DNA of 12,857 nucleotides, from the NCBI GenBank assembly GCA_003024985.2, contig PXIH01S0022551.1. One strand, 5' to 3'. The stretch's first letter is position 1. Every line of letters begins with the position of its first letter. Below the pieces are notes generated by a model. The model did no database searches and was not told the DNA's origin. It saw only the letters and a program-made list of their open reading frames with translations. Below, one piece after another: positions 1 through 7,661 of this stretch. The translations under genes were made by a program, and so were the position numbers. Source of the stretch: Euperipatoides rowelli (lineage: Eukaryota > Onychophora > Udeonychophora > Euonychophora > Peripatopsidae).

Positions 1-355
1 TTTAAAAAGAGGCCATTTTCCAAGTTTGAATTAGGTATCACTTCCCCTTCTTAGTATTCCATCTAGATGAACTTGGTATTTTGGCCTTAAAATTCATTAA
101 GTTTACATCCTATAACTTATTGAAAAAAAAATTCAAATGTTTTCACATAGCTTTATAAAGGGTCTTTTTAGCTTTAATTTGACACCATATATAATATTTC
201 ATTATGTTCCATTGCTGAGAAGTAAGATAAAATCTAAATATCAATTTTGTCAATATTTCCATTTAATGCTATTGACCACCCACAATTTACGGGGTATAAC
301 TCTTAGCCTATGCATTTAAAACAACTATAAATTGGGATTTTTTCAAGTTACTATG

Positions 356-367
356 AGTAGGCCTACT
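356..367. repeat. 12-bp perfect palindrome around TAGGCCTA
   Basis: AGTAGGCCTACT is its own reverse complement. It is the fully palindromic form of the TAGGCTA word that recurs throughout the window. Confidence 0.7.
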
Positions 368-497
368 ATAACATATCCAAATTTCATCCATTTCCGAGTC
401 GGTCGAGCAACCACCATTTGTTCAATTCACACGTAATGACCCAGATATTTGTTTAAAAAATGATTAGGCTATTAATTTAAAATCAAGTTTTGAAATA

Positions 498-570
498 CTG
501 GTATTCGATCTGATTCTATCCTAATAATCGAGGAATCGGAGAAGTTGAGAACCGAATCAGACCATCACTA
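498..570 (-). mobile_element. Possible hAT-type transposon end with GATTC/GAATC subterminal repeats
   Basis: Read on the minus strand from 570, the sequence opens TAGTGATGGTCTGATTCGG and then repeats GATTC/GAATC-type words about five times before ending in GAATACCAG. A short TAGTGATGG/CAGGGATGG-like tip followed by an array of short repeats is typical of non-autonomous hAT ends. No partner end and no target duplication were found, so this is a tentative call. Confidence 0.22.
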
Positions 571-833
571 ATTTTAAAAAACATGATTCTCTTAATGAAA
601 AATAAAAATGGCCTTAGGCTACATAAAATGGTTTAGTGCATTTTCAAAACTAGTGTTTCATTACATGTGTGGAGAAAAGAAAAAAAGTTTAAAATGTAGA
701 AATTTATTCTGGCCTACACTTTTGCAATATTGTTCTTAGCTATGGTAGCCTACTAGTTGTAAAAATAGACTGTAGATTATTATTTTTCTTTTCAAAAATA
801 GCCTGTCTATCATTTTAGGTGGCTGATAAAATT

Positions 834-867
834 TAACTGATTCATTCTTTATTTTCTACATTTTTAG
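834..867 (+). promoter_or_regulatory. Branch point and 3' splice acceptor of exon A
   Basis: A good branch-point match, TTAACTGATT, lies about 28 nt before the AG. A T-rich tract (TTCTTTATTTTCTACATTTTTAG) follows with no intervening AG. The spacing is normal for a metazoan intron. Confidence 0.65.
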
Positions 868-1093
868 ACGGCAGCTTGATCTTACTTCATCTCCAAAGCA
901 GGGTGATACTAGCAAAAAACGTCATCAAGTAGACAGACAGTCCAGTCCAGCAAAATCAAATGACAATGAAGATTTGGGAAAAGGGAGGTGTAGTCCTTCA
1001 CAAATTACATCTGGTAATAGGCCTCTTGTTCTTACTCCACCTCCAACCCCTAGAGCCTCTTTGGATCAACGCAAGGGAANCAAAATGGAGGAG
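868..1093 (+). CDS. GLD2: Internal exon A of a GLD2/TENT2-like poly(A) polymerase gene (disordered N-terminal region)
   Basis: The exon is 226 nt: one base completing a codon split with an upstream exon, then 75 open codons. It follows TTTTTAG and ends GAG|GTAAAC. In its frame the nearest upstream stop is TAA at 827-829, with no ATG between it and the exon, so this is an internal exon. The peptide is hydrophilic and rich in Ser, Pro, Lys and Gln. It has a basic KKRHQ patch (residues 16-20), SP sites (26-27, 42-43) and a TPPPTPR motif (56-62) of the kind proline-directed kinases phosphorylate. No fold is visible, as expected for the variable N-terminal part of GLD2 proteins. The gene identity comes from exon B, which joins in phase 0, and exon A alone would not support it. 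Codon 71 contains the ambiguous base 1080 (A-N-C), so that residue is unknown. The exon is certain enough from its splice sites and composition; the family name is an inference. Confidence 0.62.
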
Positions 1094-1099
1094 GTAAAC
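1094..1099 (+). promoter_or_regulatory. 5' splice donor of exon A
   Basis: GAG|GTAAAC has the invariant GT and a consensus A at +3, but a weaker +5/+6. Using it leaves the reading frame in phase 0, matching exon B. The competing GTAATA at 1014 would leave phase 1, which does not match. Confidence 0.55.
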
Positions 1100-1196
1100 A
1101 ATATAGCCTATTTTTCTAATATACCGTATAACTTATCTAATTTTTGCATATTGTCTTTTGAATTTTTAGATATTCAACTCAGTTACAGACAGCATA

Positions 1197-1693
1197 CAGT
1201 AGTTCAGGGTGACTTTGTACCAAGAAACACGTATTTTTATTTACAACTAAATAACCATGTCTACTACCCTATTAATCTTGTGCATGCAGGTGGCTTATTA
1301 CTTCTAGTTACTTTTAATTTAGGTGTCAAGGCGCTGAAAGAAATATTTTTTTTTTTTAAAAAAAATCAAGTGAGTGGTAAAAAGTCACACCTGAAGGTTG
1401 GGTGTCTTTGTACCACTTTTGAAATTCAATACAAATATGTAATTCATGGCATTAAGTAAGATGGGTGACTTTATACCAAGTTATGTCTAAAAAAAAGTTA
1501 AGACCACAATGACATATTTCATCATATTTTTTCATTATTTATTTAAAAACAAAAAACATAAAACTTCATGGCATAACTCATACGATATCTTTTTAAAAAA
1601 TATAATTGAAATTTAATATTCTATGGTACAATTAGTGTATAAAACAGAATGGTACAAAGTAACCCTGTCAAACAAAGTCATCCTGAACTACTG
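1197..1693. mobile_element. Non-autonomous TA-flanked DNA transposon (mariner/pogo-like MITE), 497 bp
   Basis: The left end, 1197-1218, reads CAGTAGTTCAGGGTGACTTT followed by GT. The right end, 1672-1693, is its reverse complement with one mismatch in 22 bp. Both ends are flanked by TA (1195-1196 and 1694-1695), the target duplication of Tc1/mariner/pogo elements. The motif GTGACTTTGTACCA recurs inside: near 1210, a variant near 1402, a variant near 1465, and inverted near 1651-1667. There is no transposase, so mobilisation would have depended on another element. The insertion lies about 100 bp inside the intron. An open frame running from exon A into it is accidental. Confidence 0.75.
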
Positions 1694-1695
1694 TA

Positions 1696-2190
1696 TTGAA
1701 TTATCTGATGGTAGTTAGGCTTACCATATTTTGAAATTAATATTGCATTAGGCTATCTGCGTGTGAATTTGATCTATAACTTATATTGATTTCTTATTTT
1801 TGGGCATGTTCAGTTAGTAAAAATAAATCTTACAAAAATTTGTGAAAAGTTATAAAATTATTGCTTCTCCTCTCATATGGACAAACCGTGCTGAAAATGA
1901 GTTTTAAATTAACAAACAGGTTGAAGACCAGGGAATAGCAACAAAGAAGAAAATGTGACCACTAGTCCACTACATGACAGTTTTTTAAATAATATTTAAA
2001 TTACTTAAAATTAATAAAAGTAAGATCTTTAGTTTTTAAAATTCTGTATTTTGGTAGCCTACCTTATTTAAAATAATGCATTAAATTTTTTAAATGTTTT
2101 AATAAACAATAATGTATTTTTAACAAACAATGATAGCCTAAAACGTTTATTTGTAGTATTTGATAAAATATTTCCTTATTAAATAAATAA
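1696..2190. other. Intron sequence with no recognised feature
   Basis: Very AT-rich with many short poly(A)/poly(T) runs and stops in every frame. Two TAGGCTA-type words occur (near 2056 and 2134). Confidence 0.5.
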
Positions 2191-2192
2191 AG

Positions 2193-2262
2193 ACGGACTG
2201 TTTGGTGTAGAGGCAGAGCTCTCACTCGATGACTGAAGAGTATTCAGTTTGAATACTCTTCA
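2193..2262 (+). repeat. Decayed tRNA-derived SINE head
   Basis: TGGTGTAGAGG (2203-2213) matches the RNA polymerase III A-box consensus TRGYNNARNGG. About 35 bp later GTTTGAATAC is a weakened B box (consensus GWTCRANNC). The intervening GCAGAGCTCTCACTCGATGA resembles the tRNA-related heads of many invertebrate SINEs. A perfect 12-bp hairpin (2235-2246 with 2250-2261, loop GTT) covers the B box. The body may run on to about 2390, but no clear tail is visible. It is not a functional tRNA because the B box is broken. Confidence 0.5.
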
Positions 2263-2410
2263 AACTGTTGTTTAATGGGGTACTGTAGCTCATCCTTAAA
2301 ATTTTCACAGCTCACCATTATCAGAGACCAATAGATAATCACATATCTGCGATATGTTGATGTAACTAAAGGACCTCTTGGCTGCTTCTAGTGTAAGGAA
2401 ACTATCTTAT

Positions 2411-2700
2411 TTACTGAAACAAAATAATAAATTGGAGAATGAACAAATAAACATGAGAAAGAAATAATGATGAAATTAAAGACTTAAATGAAGACAATGT
2501 GCTTAGTAATGGATACCGATGCACTACTAAAATTATCTGATGAATTAGAAAGGAGAAAAATTGATCTAACCGAAACCTTACTTGAATTTCAAAATCTAAT
2601 TGTTTAAAAAAAAAAGAATTGAAGAAAAGTGATACCATTGATGTTAAAAATGTTGATATTGGTTTTGATGAAAAACTTAGTAACATAAAAAAGGGCTAAC
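2411..2700 (+). pseudogene. Decayed coding-like stretch rich in Lys, Glu, Asp and Asn (unidentified)
   Basis: On the + strand, short open pieces in different frames read like a hydrophilic helical protein. Examples are LENEQINMRKK near 2431, a 32-codon piece starting at ATG 2509 that includes ALLKLSDELERRKIDLTETL, and a piece near 2620-2697 that includes VDIGFDEKLSNIKKG before a TAA. Frames change at homopolymers, for example the run of A at 2606-2615. This could be a dead retrocopy or LINE ORF1 debris. No family is recognised. The minus-strand open frame over the same bases is simply its hydrophobic mirror. Confidence 0.25.
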
Positions 2701-3200
2701 AAACAATAAGACTAAATATTGCCTATTTTATGTTTGTTTTGGCTCTTTATCCTTAGGTTAATAAAATAATTTTTAAATGATTGATAATATCTATATTTTT
2801 ACTTCTACATATTACAGTGTTGACTTTTCATATACATTACCATATTCTCTCCCTTCCTCATCACCACCAGGTTTATGTTCTTGTGATATTTTTTTATATA
2901 TTCATATTGTGTTTATAGGACTCTCCCCTAACCCTCTGTGGTGTATTGAACAATATATTATGTTAATTAATTTTATAGCATAAGACTATAGTAGAGCGTA
3001 GCTTGCTCTACATATAGGCTGGCTACTGTATATAACGATAATCTGTTTATAGATTGTTCCTCCTATACTTACAGTAAGTTTCTTATTGCAAAGTGAACAC
3101 GTGTGTTTAATTATTTATGTTAATTTCCTTAATGTATTCATTTCCATGTTGAGCGTGACTTCCAATTACCTAGCTGGAGTTGAAAGTTTGTTCCTATGTG
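2701..3200. other. Intron sequence with no recognised feature
   Basis: AT-rich. Short open frames at 2777-2983 and 3086-3298 are hydrophobic, low-complexity and lack any motif. TACAGTA-type words occur near 3025 and 3069. Confidence 0.5.
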
Positions 3201-3284
3201 TGCCCGGCTTGTCATCCGACATCAGTCGCTCATTGTTTAAACTTTGTTTCATTATTCATATATTCTACCAGGCCAGGGAACCAT

Positions 3285-3322
3285 CCCTGTTATACTGAAA
3301 ATAAATTTTCAGTATAACAGGG
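3285..3322. repeat. Near-perfect 38-bp foldback (18-bp arms)
   Basis: The left arm CCCTGTTATACTGAAAAT (3285-3302) is exactly reverse-complementary to 3305-3322, leaving a 2-nt loop. It sits inside a wider pair of perfect 10-bp arms, GTCATCCGAC (3211-3220) and GTCGGATGAC (3344-3353). The structure suggests a MITE or foldback element, or two transposon ends lying tip to tip. Confidence 0.8.
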
Positions 3323-3360
3323 TTTCTGCTATATCTTTACATAGTCGGATGACTGGTAAC

Positions 3361-4050
3361 GTTTCATATTTGTTCCTGTCTTACTAGATAACAAATTTTA
3401 GTACTTACCTTAATTGTAGAAATATCTTTTGCTTTTCATCCAAGTTCCTTGTGTTTGTGTTCTTGTATGTTAATTGTCCATAATGAGGGCTTATCCCAAC
3501 TTTGTCCTGGCAATGGAAGTGTGAACCCTCATTATAATGTATATAGCCTACAGTAGGCTATCTATAATTTATTATATAACATGTTCTTTAATTATATTAA
3601 ACTTCAAATTAAAGCTGATATATCAAAATATACCTTTTTTTAATTTAAAGATTGTTTTTTGTTATATCTGCTTTAGTCACATCCTTTAGTAAAGATATGA
3701 CACCCTCACACCTTTAAACATTAATATTTAGTTCAAGATGATAAATTTATCATGTTGAGTTGATGCTAAAGGTTCTGGAATTTATGAATTTTGAACCTGA
3801 AAAAAATATTTGAATTTTTTTTAAGGACCTTGTCACCCTGGGTAGGAACAAATCTTTTGGCCATAAATATCTTAAAATTAGCACATGCTTAAATGAAAAC
3901 ACTTGAAAGAGATAATGGCTTCATATTATGTAGTCTAATGTAAAACTTGTTGAATACCTTTTGATTTTATCCTTAAAAGTACTTAAATGACCATTAATTC
4001 ATTATTGTTCTCTGGTTTTAAAATTTAAATTGTTTTAATTTGAAAAATTA
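3361..4050. other. Intron sequence with little structure
   Basis: AT-rich, with no coding signal. The only notable item is the TAGCCTA-CAG-TAGGCTA palindrome listed separately. Confidence 0.5.
3543..3561. repeat. Inverted pair ATAGCCTA-CAG-TAGGCTAT
   Basis: Perfect 8-bp arms around a 3-nt loop, built from two copies of the TAGGCTA word in opposite orientation. TACAGTA is generated at the centre. Confidence 0.8.
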
Positions 4051-4365
4051 TAGTAAAATGTTATATTTTCTTATGGTAAAGCAAACAAGCATGGATTGCA
4101 CACACACAGAAAAAAATGTATCCAAGACTCGTGCAACCTTTTGTTTTGGATCACTTTAAATAGAGATTGGCCGGCTGCCATGTAATCCCTGACAACGAAT
4201 AAACTCTATAGTGAAAAGTTACATTTTCTTATGGTAAAGCAAACAAGCATGCACACACATAGAAAAAATTGTATGGTAGCCAAGACTTGTGCAACCTTTT
4301 GTTTCAGAACACTTTAATAAAGATTGGCCAGCTGCCATGTAATCCCTGACAACAAATAAACTCTA
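4051..4365. repeat. Tandem duplication of a 157-158 bp unit
   Basis: Unit 1 (4051-4208) and unit 2 (4209-4365) share long near-identical blocks, including TTCTTATGGTAAAGCAAACA, GTGCAACCTTTTGTTT, GCTGCCATGTAATCCCTGAC and AATAAACTCTA. They differ by scattered substitutions and small indels, so the duplication is not recent. No coding potential is evident in either copy. The minus-strand open frame at 4304-4504 overlaps the second copy only by chance. Confidence 0.85.
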
Positions 4366-4840
4366 ATGATAATGTAACTTGTTTAAAAAAAAGCTTTATT
4401 AAAATATTTTGAACTTTTAAATGATGCAGAAGTTGAGAGGTATAGCCAGTAGCCAATATTCCAATTTTTATTGCTTTAGATAGAAAATAAATCCAAATTA
4501 ACAAAAGTTTTGTGCATCAAAATTCTTGTTAAATATGATAATGTGTAGGCTACATGTAATTTTTTTGTCAATTATTAAATTTTGAGGAGTAGGTGTGATA
4601 TTTACCTGTGTTCTTTTCATCGAAATCTTAATTCATTTAAAAAATAATTTTCACCTGGAATTATTCCTTCAGAACCCTTAATCTATCTAAAATATTGCAT
4701 GTCCTAAAATTAGACTAATTTTTCCATTTTTTGTTTATAGGCTAAATTAAATAAAATGTCAATGAATGCTACAGTATAAGTGATAGCCCTAATCTACAAG
4801 TTGTTCATTTTGTGAGGGTTGATATTAAATATTGGTAGAT
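4366..4840. other. Intron sequence with no recognised feature
   Basis: AT-rich, with TAGGCTA words near 4547 and 4738. Nothing coding is visible until the LINE remnant that follows. Confidence 0.45.
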
Positions 4841-4845
4841 TATCT

Positions 4846-5177
4846 TATTCGGATAGGCTTAAAAAATTAAGTTATACAGTACTCTTTAGACAGGCATAGG
4901 TTTAGGGGGAGATATGATTCAAGTTATTAAAATAATTAGTGGAATGGTAGATATCACTTATGACAAATTTTTTAAATTTAATAAAGATCTTAGAACTAGG
5001 GGACAAAAATTCAAGTTCTGCATTAATAGGTCTAGACTATTGTTGCACCAAAATTTTTTTCCCAACAGAGTTGTATCCTTTTGGAATAGTTTACCAGAAA
5101 AAGTTGTAGAATCTAAGTCAGTTGAATCTTTTAAGCTTAGGTTGTATGATTTCATGGATAGTTTAATTATTGTTTAG
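4846..5177 (+). pseudogene. 3' end of a LINE reverse-transcriptase ORF (CR1/jockey-type), frameshifted
   Basis: The reading frame runs in three pieces: YSDRLKKLSYTVLFRQ (4846-4893), a short HRFRG piece (4895-4909), then GDM onward from 4911 to a TAA at 5175-5177. Two +1 shifts separate them, so the copy is dead. The last piece carries the signature of the C-terminal region downstream of the reverse transcriptase of CR1/L2/jockey-type non-LTR elements: a GDMIQV-x-KIISG segment, an RG then SR pair, and FFPNRVVSFWNSLPEKVV followed by SVESFKLRL. Counted from Met 4914, WNSLP is residues 57-61 of 87. Everything upstream (endonuclease, polymerase core) is missing, as expected for a 5'-truncated insertion. 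It lies on the + strand of the host intron. The minus-strand open frame over 4958-5155 is a shadow. Confidence 0.8.
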
Positions 5178-5500
5178 CTTAACTATATGAATATAGGCTA
5201 GTTTGAATTGTTCTAATTGGTTTGTTTTTATTTTGGAATAGATTGGCAAAAAAAAATTAAGGAAGCTAGTTAGGTCTGTTGATTTTTTTTTTAAAGCATG
5301 GTTGAGGAGTTTATTGAAGGTTTAGTTAGGTATGGCTATGGGTATATAAATATTTTTTTTAATTAAAATTCTCAAGGACAAAAATAATTTAAAAAATAAA
5401 AAAAAAAATTAATAAAAATATTAGATTAGGACTAGGGACAACCTCACTGGACTGTGGTGTGTGGTCTGTTGTCTATCATATTTGTATTCGTATAGATTAC
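5178..5500 (+). mobile_element. Probable 3' UTR of the same LINE copy
   Basis: Sequence directly after the LINE stop. It includes the block GGACTAGGGACAACCTCACT near 5429 and a T/G-rich run ending CATATTTGTATTCGTATAG, both of a style common in CR1/jockey 3' UTRs. The exact end is not visible and no target duplication was identified. Confidence 0.35.
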
Positions 5501-6205
5501 TTACTGGGTCCTAATATAAAGGAATTGACATTACACACTAGTACACAGTAGGTTAATTATCATTTATTTGATCACAAAATGAAGTGTGAGAAAAATTGTA
5601 ATTTCCCAGGGCTATAAATCAGATAATCGCCTCATGCGACATACTTTATTCAATAGTGCACTTTGTACAAGAGCAGGTAGGGGGTGAGGCAATATCAAGG
5701 GCAAAGCATGAAATGTTTTTTTATTGCTTTTGAGAATCACAGCTAAATAGACAGCTGGTACCATCTTCTTCCTTCTCTTTGCTTGCTTCACAAGATCCTC
5801 AAGAAAAGAAAAAAAATTTGTGTGAGAAGAAAAAATGTCGGTGAACTGTCCATTTCACACCATTGTGTTGCATGCTCATTTATTCGAACATGAAAGTTCA
5901 TGTACCAGTATGAAAAAAAAAGATAGTCGATTAATTGATTTTACTCTTCCATCAACATACAGTATGTAAAGATCACATAAATACCTATAGATGCACAACA
6001 CCTGAAAATTAACGTTTAAATATTTTTTAAAGTTTTTAATTTTATAATCTTTTCAAGTTATAATACAGCGTTTATGCAATTCTGTCTGAAAATGAAGTGT
6101 AGGCTATTTGAATTATTTATTGCATTATATGGATTTTTTTAAAAAAAAAAAAATAAGGTGGTGCCACATAGTAATATGAGGTGTGTTGTGGTGACAAAAA
6201 CAATT
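5501..6205. other. Intron sequence with no recognised feature
   Basis: AT-rich, with a pyrimidine-rich patch near 5763-5785 and several poly(A) runs. No coding frame or repeat boundary is evident. Confidence 0.45.
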
Positions 6206-6356
6206 TTTAAAACACATATTTTTTATTGGGATGTGCCATATTGGAAAAAAAAAATTCATGACGGTGATCTGCGATGGAGAATATTATAGCCTAAATCTTA
6301 TGCTTTAAAAATTGTTGTGGTCTTGTGTTGAAATCAACACACCTTTTTAAAAAAAC

Positions 6357-6640
6357 ACATTGTTTTCGATGGTATGTGCCACACACAACACAAGTTTCAT
6401 AGCATTGGTGACTTTCTATTTCCGGTCTGTGAGTGTATACAGTATATAAACATTGTTTTTCAACAGGATGCGCCGCACACCATGCAAGTTTCATAGCATT
6501 GGTGACTTTCTATTTCCGGTCTATGACTGTGTATACAATATATAAACACATTGTTTTCAATGGGATGGGCCACAAACATAACGCAAGTTTCATAATGTTG
6601 GTGACTATATTTCCAGTCAATGAGTTTATATAGTATAGGC
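6357..6640. repeat. Three tandem copies of a 93-98 bp repeat
   Basis: Units start at 6357, 6450 and 6548 with ACATTGTTTT. Each continues through a GGATG-GCC block, CAAGTTTCATAGCATTGGTG, ACTTTCTATTTCCGGTCTG and a TATACAGTATATAA-like end. A diverged fragment (ACACATATTTTTTATTGGGA then TGTGCC) at 6212-6240 looks like a further partial unit. The third copy is the most diverged and runs directly into the MITE. Overlapping open frames on both strands here are by-products of the repeat. Confidence 0.85.
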
Positions 6641-6644
6641 TATA

Positions 6645-7125
6645 CAGTAAAACCTGTCTTGAGAGACCACCCCTTCTGCCATGAAATAACAGTCTTTCAA
6701 AACAGGTGGTCTCTCAAAAGAAGACCTGTCTTGAGAGTCCATCTCTTCTGCTATAAAATAATGGTCTTTCAAAGGAGTTGATTTCAAAAATAAACTTTCC
6801 CCTTTTTTCAACAAAGCCCAATACTGTATTGAAATACACTAGACTACAATGTTATATTTTTAGACATTTACACATTTATTTAAATTTGCTTTTTTTATTA
6901 ATTTTGTCTGTAAATAAAAAAGGCACGCTTTTTACAAAGTTCTTGTGGTCTTACAAAAAGGCTAAATTCAATGCTTGGAATTTAAAACGACTGGCCAATG
7001 GTCACGTTAGAGAGGTGGTCTTTAATAAGAGGTCGTTTGTGTGAAAAATTGATTGGTGCAAAGAAATTGTGGTCTTTAAAGGCAGGTGGTCTCTCATAGC
7101 AGGGGTCTCTCGACAGGTTTTACTG
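6645..7125. mobile_element. Non-autonomous TA-flanked DNA transposon (pogo/mariner-like MITE), 481 bp
   Basis: The left tip CAGTAAAACCTGTC (6645-6658) is perfectly inverted at 7112-7125, and both continue with GAGAGACC after a 2-bp indel. TATA flanks each side (6641-6644 and 7126-7129), consistent with a TA target duplication. CAGTAAAACCT tips flanked by TA resemble pogo/Tigger-type ends. Variants of GGTGGTCTCTC or GGTGGTCTTT occur at least six times inside, near both ends. There is no transposase; the open frames at 6626-6814 (minus) and 6778-7044 (plus) show no motif. Confidence 0.75.
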
Positions 7126-7129
7126 TATA

Positions 7130-7328
7130 CACAAAAAATATGCCTATGCATTTTTTAGGTGTTCGACTGATAAATCTTTTGTTGGACAAATAATTATACC
7201 CCAAAATCTTTGAAATTTATAAATAAAAATAAGTTTTTATTTATATAGCCTATATATATATTTTGAATAAGTAGAAACAATTCATCAAAAGAAGTTATTG
7301 ACATTCGGTAGTATTCAAATAAACTGAT
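7130..7328. other. Intron sequence with no recognised feature
   Basis: AT-rich spacer between the MITE and the hAT-like element. One TAGCCTA occurs near 7247. Confidence 0.4.
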
Positions 7329-7661
7329 CAGGGTGAATTCTCAAACTGTGGTAAAAATTTTGAAACTGGTCTGCTCTAAATCGCATTAGGTTCAAAGGAT
7401 GAGCCATCTACTTTTACATTTATTTTATTTTTCACCTTAATAGAAGCACTATACAAACATTTTGGATTTTATCTTCATCTTGATACTTGTAAACAGAGAT
7501 AGTTGTTGACCATTCGGTATCCAAATAGAAGTGCTGCCATCTAGTATGAATAAAAGATAATGAAAAAAAATTTCACCACAAAACAATGCTCATTCAGTGT
7601 GACGCCCTAAATCATGGTTGTATTTTTCACCACAATGCAAGGGAAAGTTTGTGTACCACTG
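7329..7661. mobile_element. Candidate non-autonomous hAT element, 333 bp, diverged
   Basis: The left tip CAGGGTGAATTCTCAAACTG (7329 on) and the inverted right tip, read from 7661 on the minus strand as CAGTGGTACACAAACTTTCC, both resemble the CAGTGGTTCTCAAACTGTGG-type ends of hAT/Charlie elements. They share CAG...CAAACT. No matching 8-bp target duplication flanks the pair, so the two ends may belong to different insertions. Confidence 0.35.

Larger units (their letters stand above)
1..867 (+). other. End of upstream intron (partial)
   Basis: AT-rich sequence with stops in all frames, ending at the exon A acceptor. Apart from the palindrome at 356-367 and the GATTC-rich segment at 498-570, I see only scattered homopolymer runs. 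The short open frame at 137-319 is low-complexity, hydrophobic and not protein-like. Confidence 0.6.

Noticed and set aside
137-319. 60-codon open frame
   Set aside because: Hydrophobic AT-rich chance frame with no motif, wholly inside the upstream intron.
1014-1019. Alternative donor GTAATA inside exon A
   Set aside because: It would leave phase 1 and break the frame at exon B, and it would discard the TPPPTPR segment that reads as genuine coding.
974-1459. 161-codon open frame starting at a TTG
   Set aside because: Only the part up to 1093 is coding, as exon A. The frame then runs through a splice donor into the intron and the MITE; the rest is low-complexity and Lys/Phe-rich.
2193-2262. 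A functional tRNA gene
   Set aside because: The B box is degenerate and no acceptor-stem pairing is visible; a SINE head fits better.
6291-6814. Open frames on both strands at 6291-6494, 6433-6633 and 6626-6814
   Set aside because: They arise from the tandem repeat and the MITE; repeated peptides simply mirror repeated DNA.
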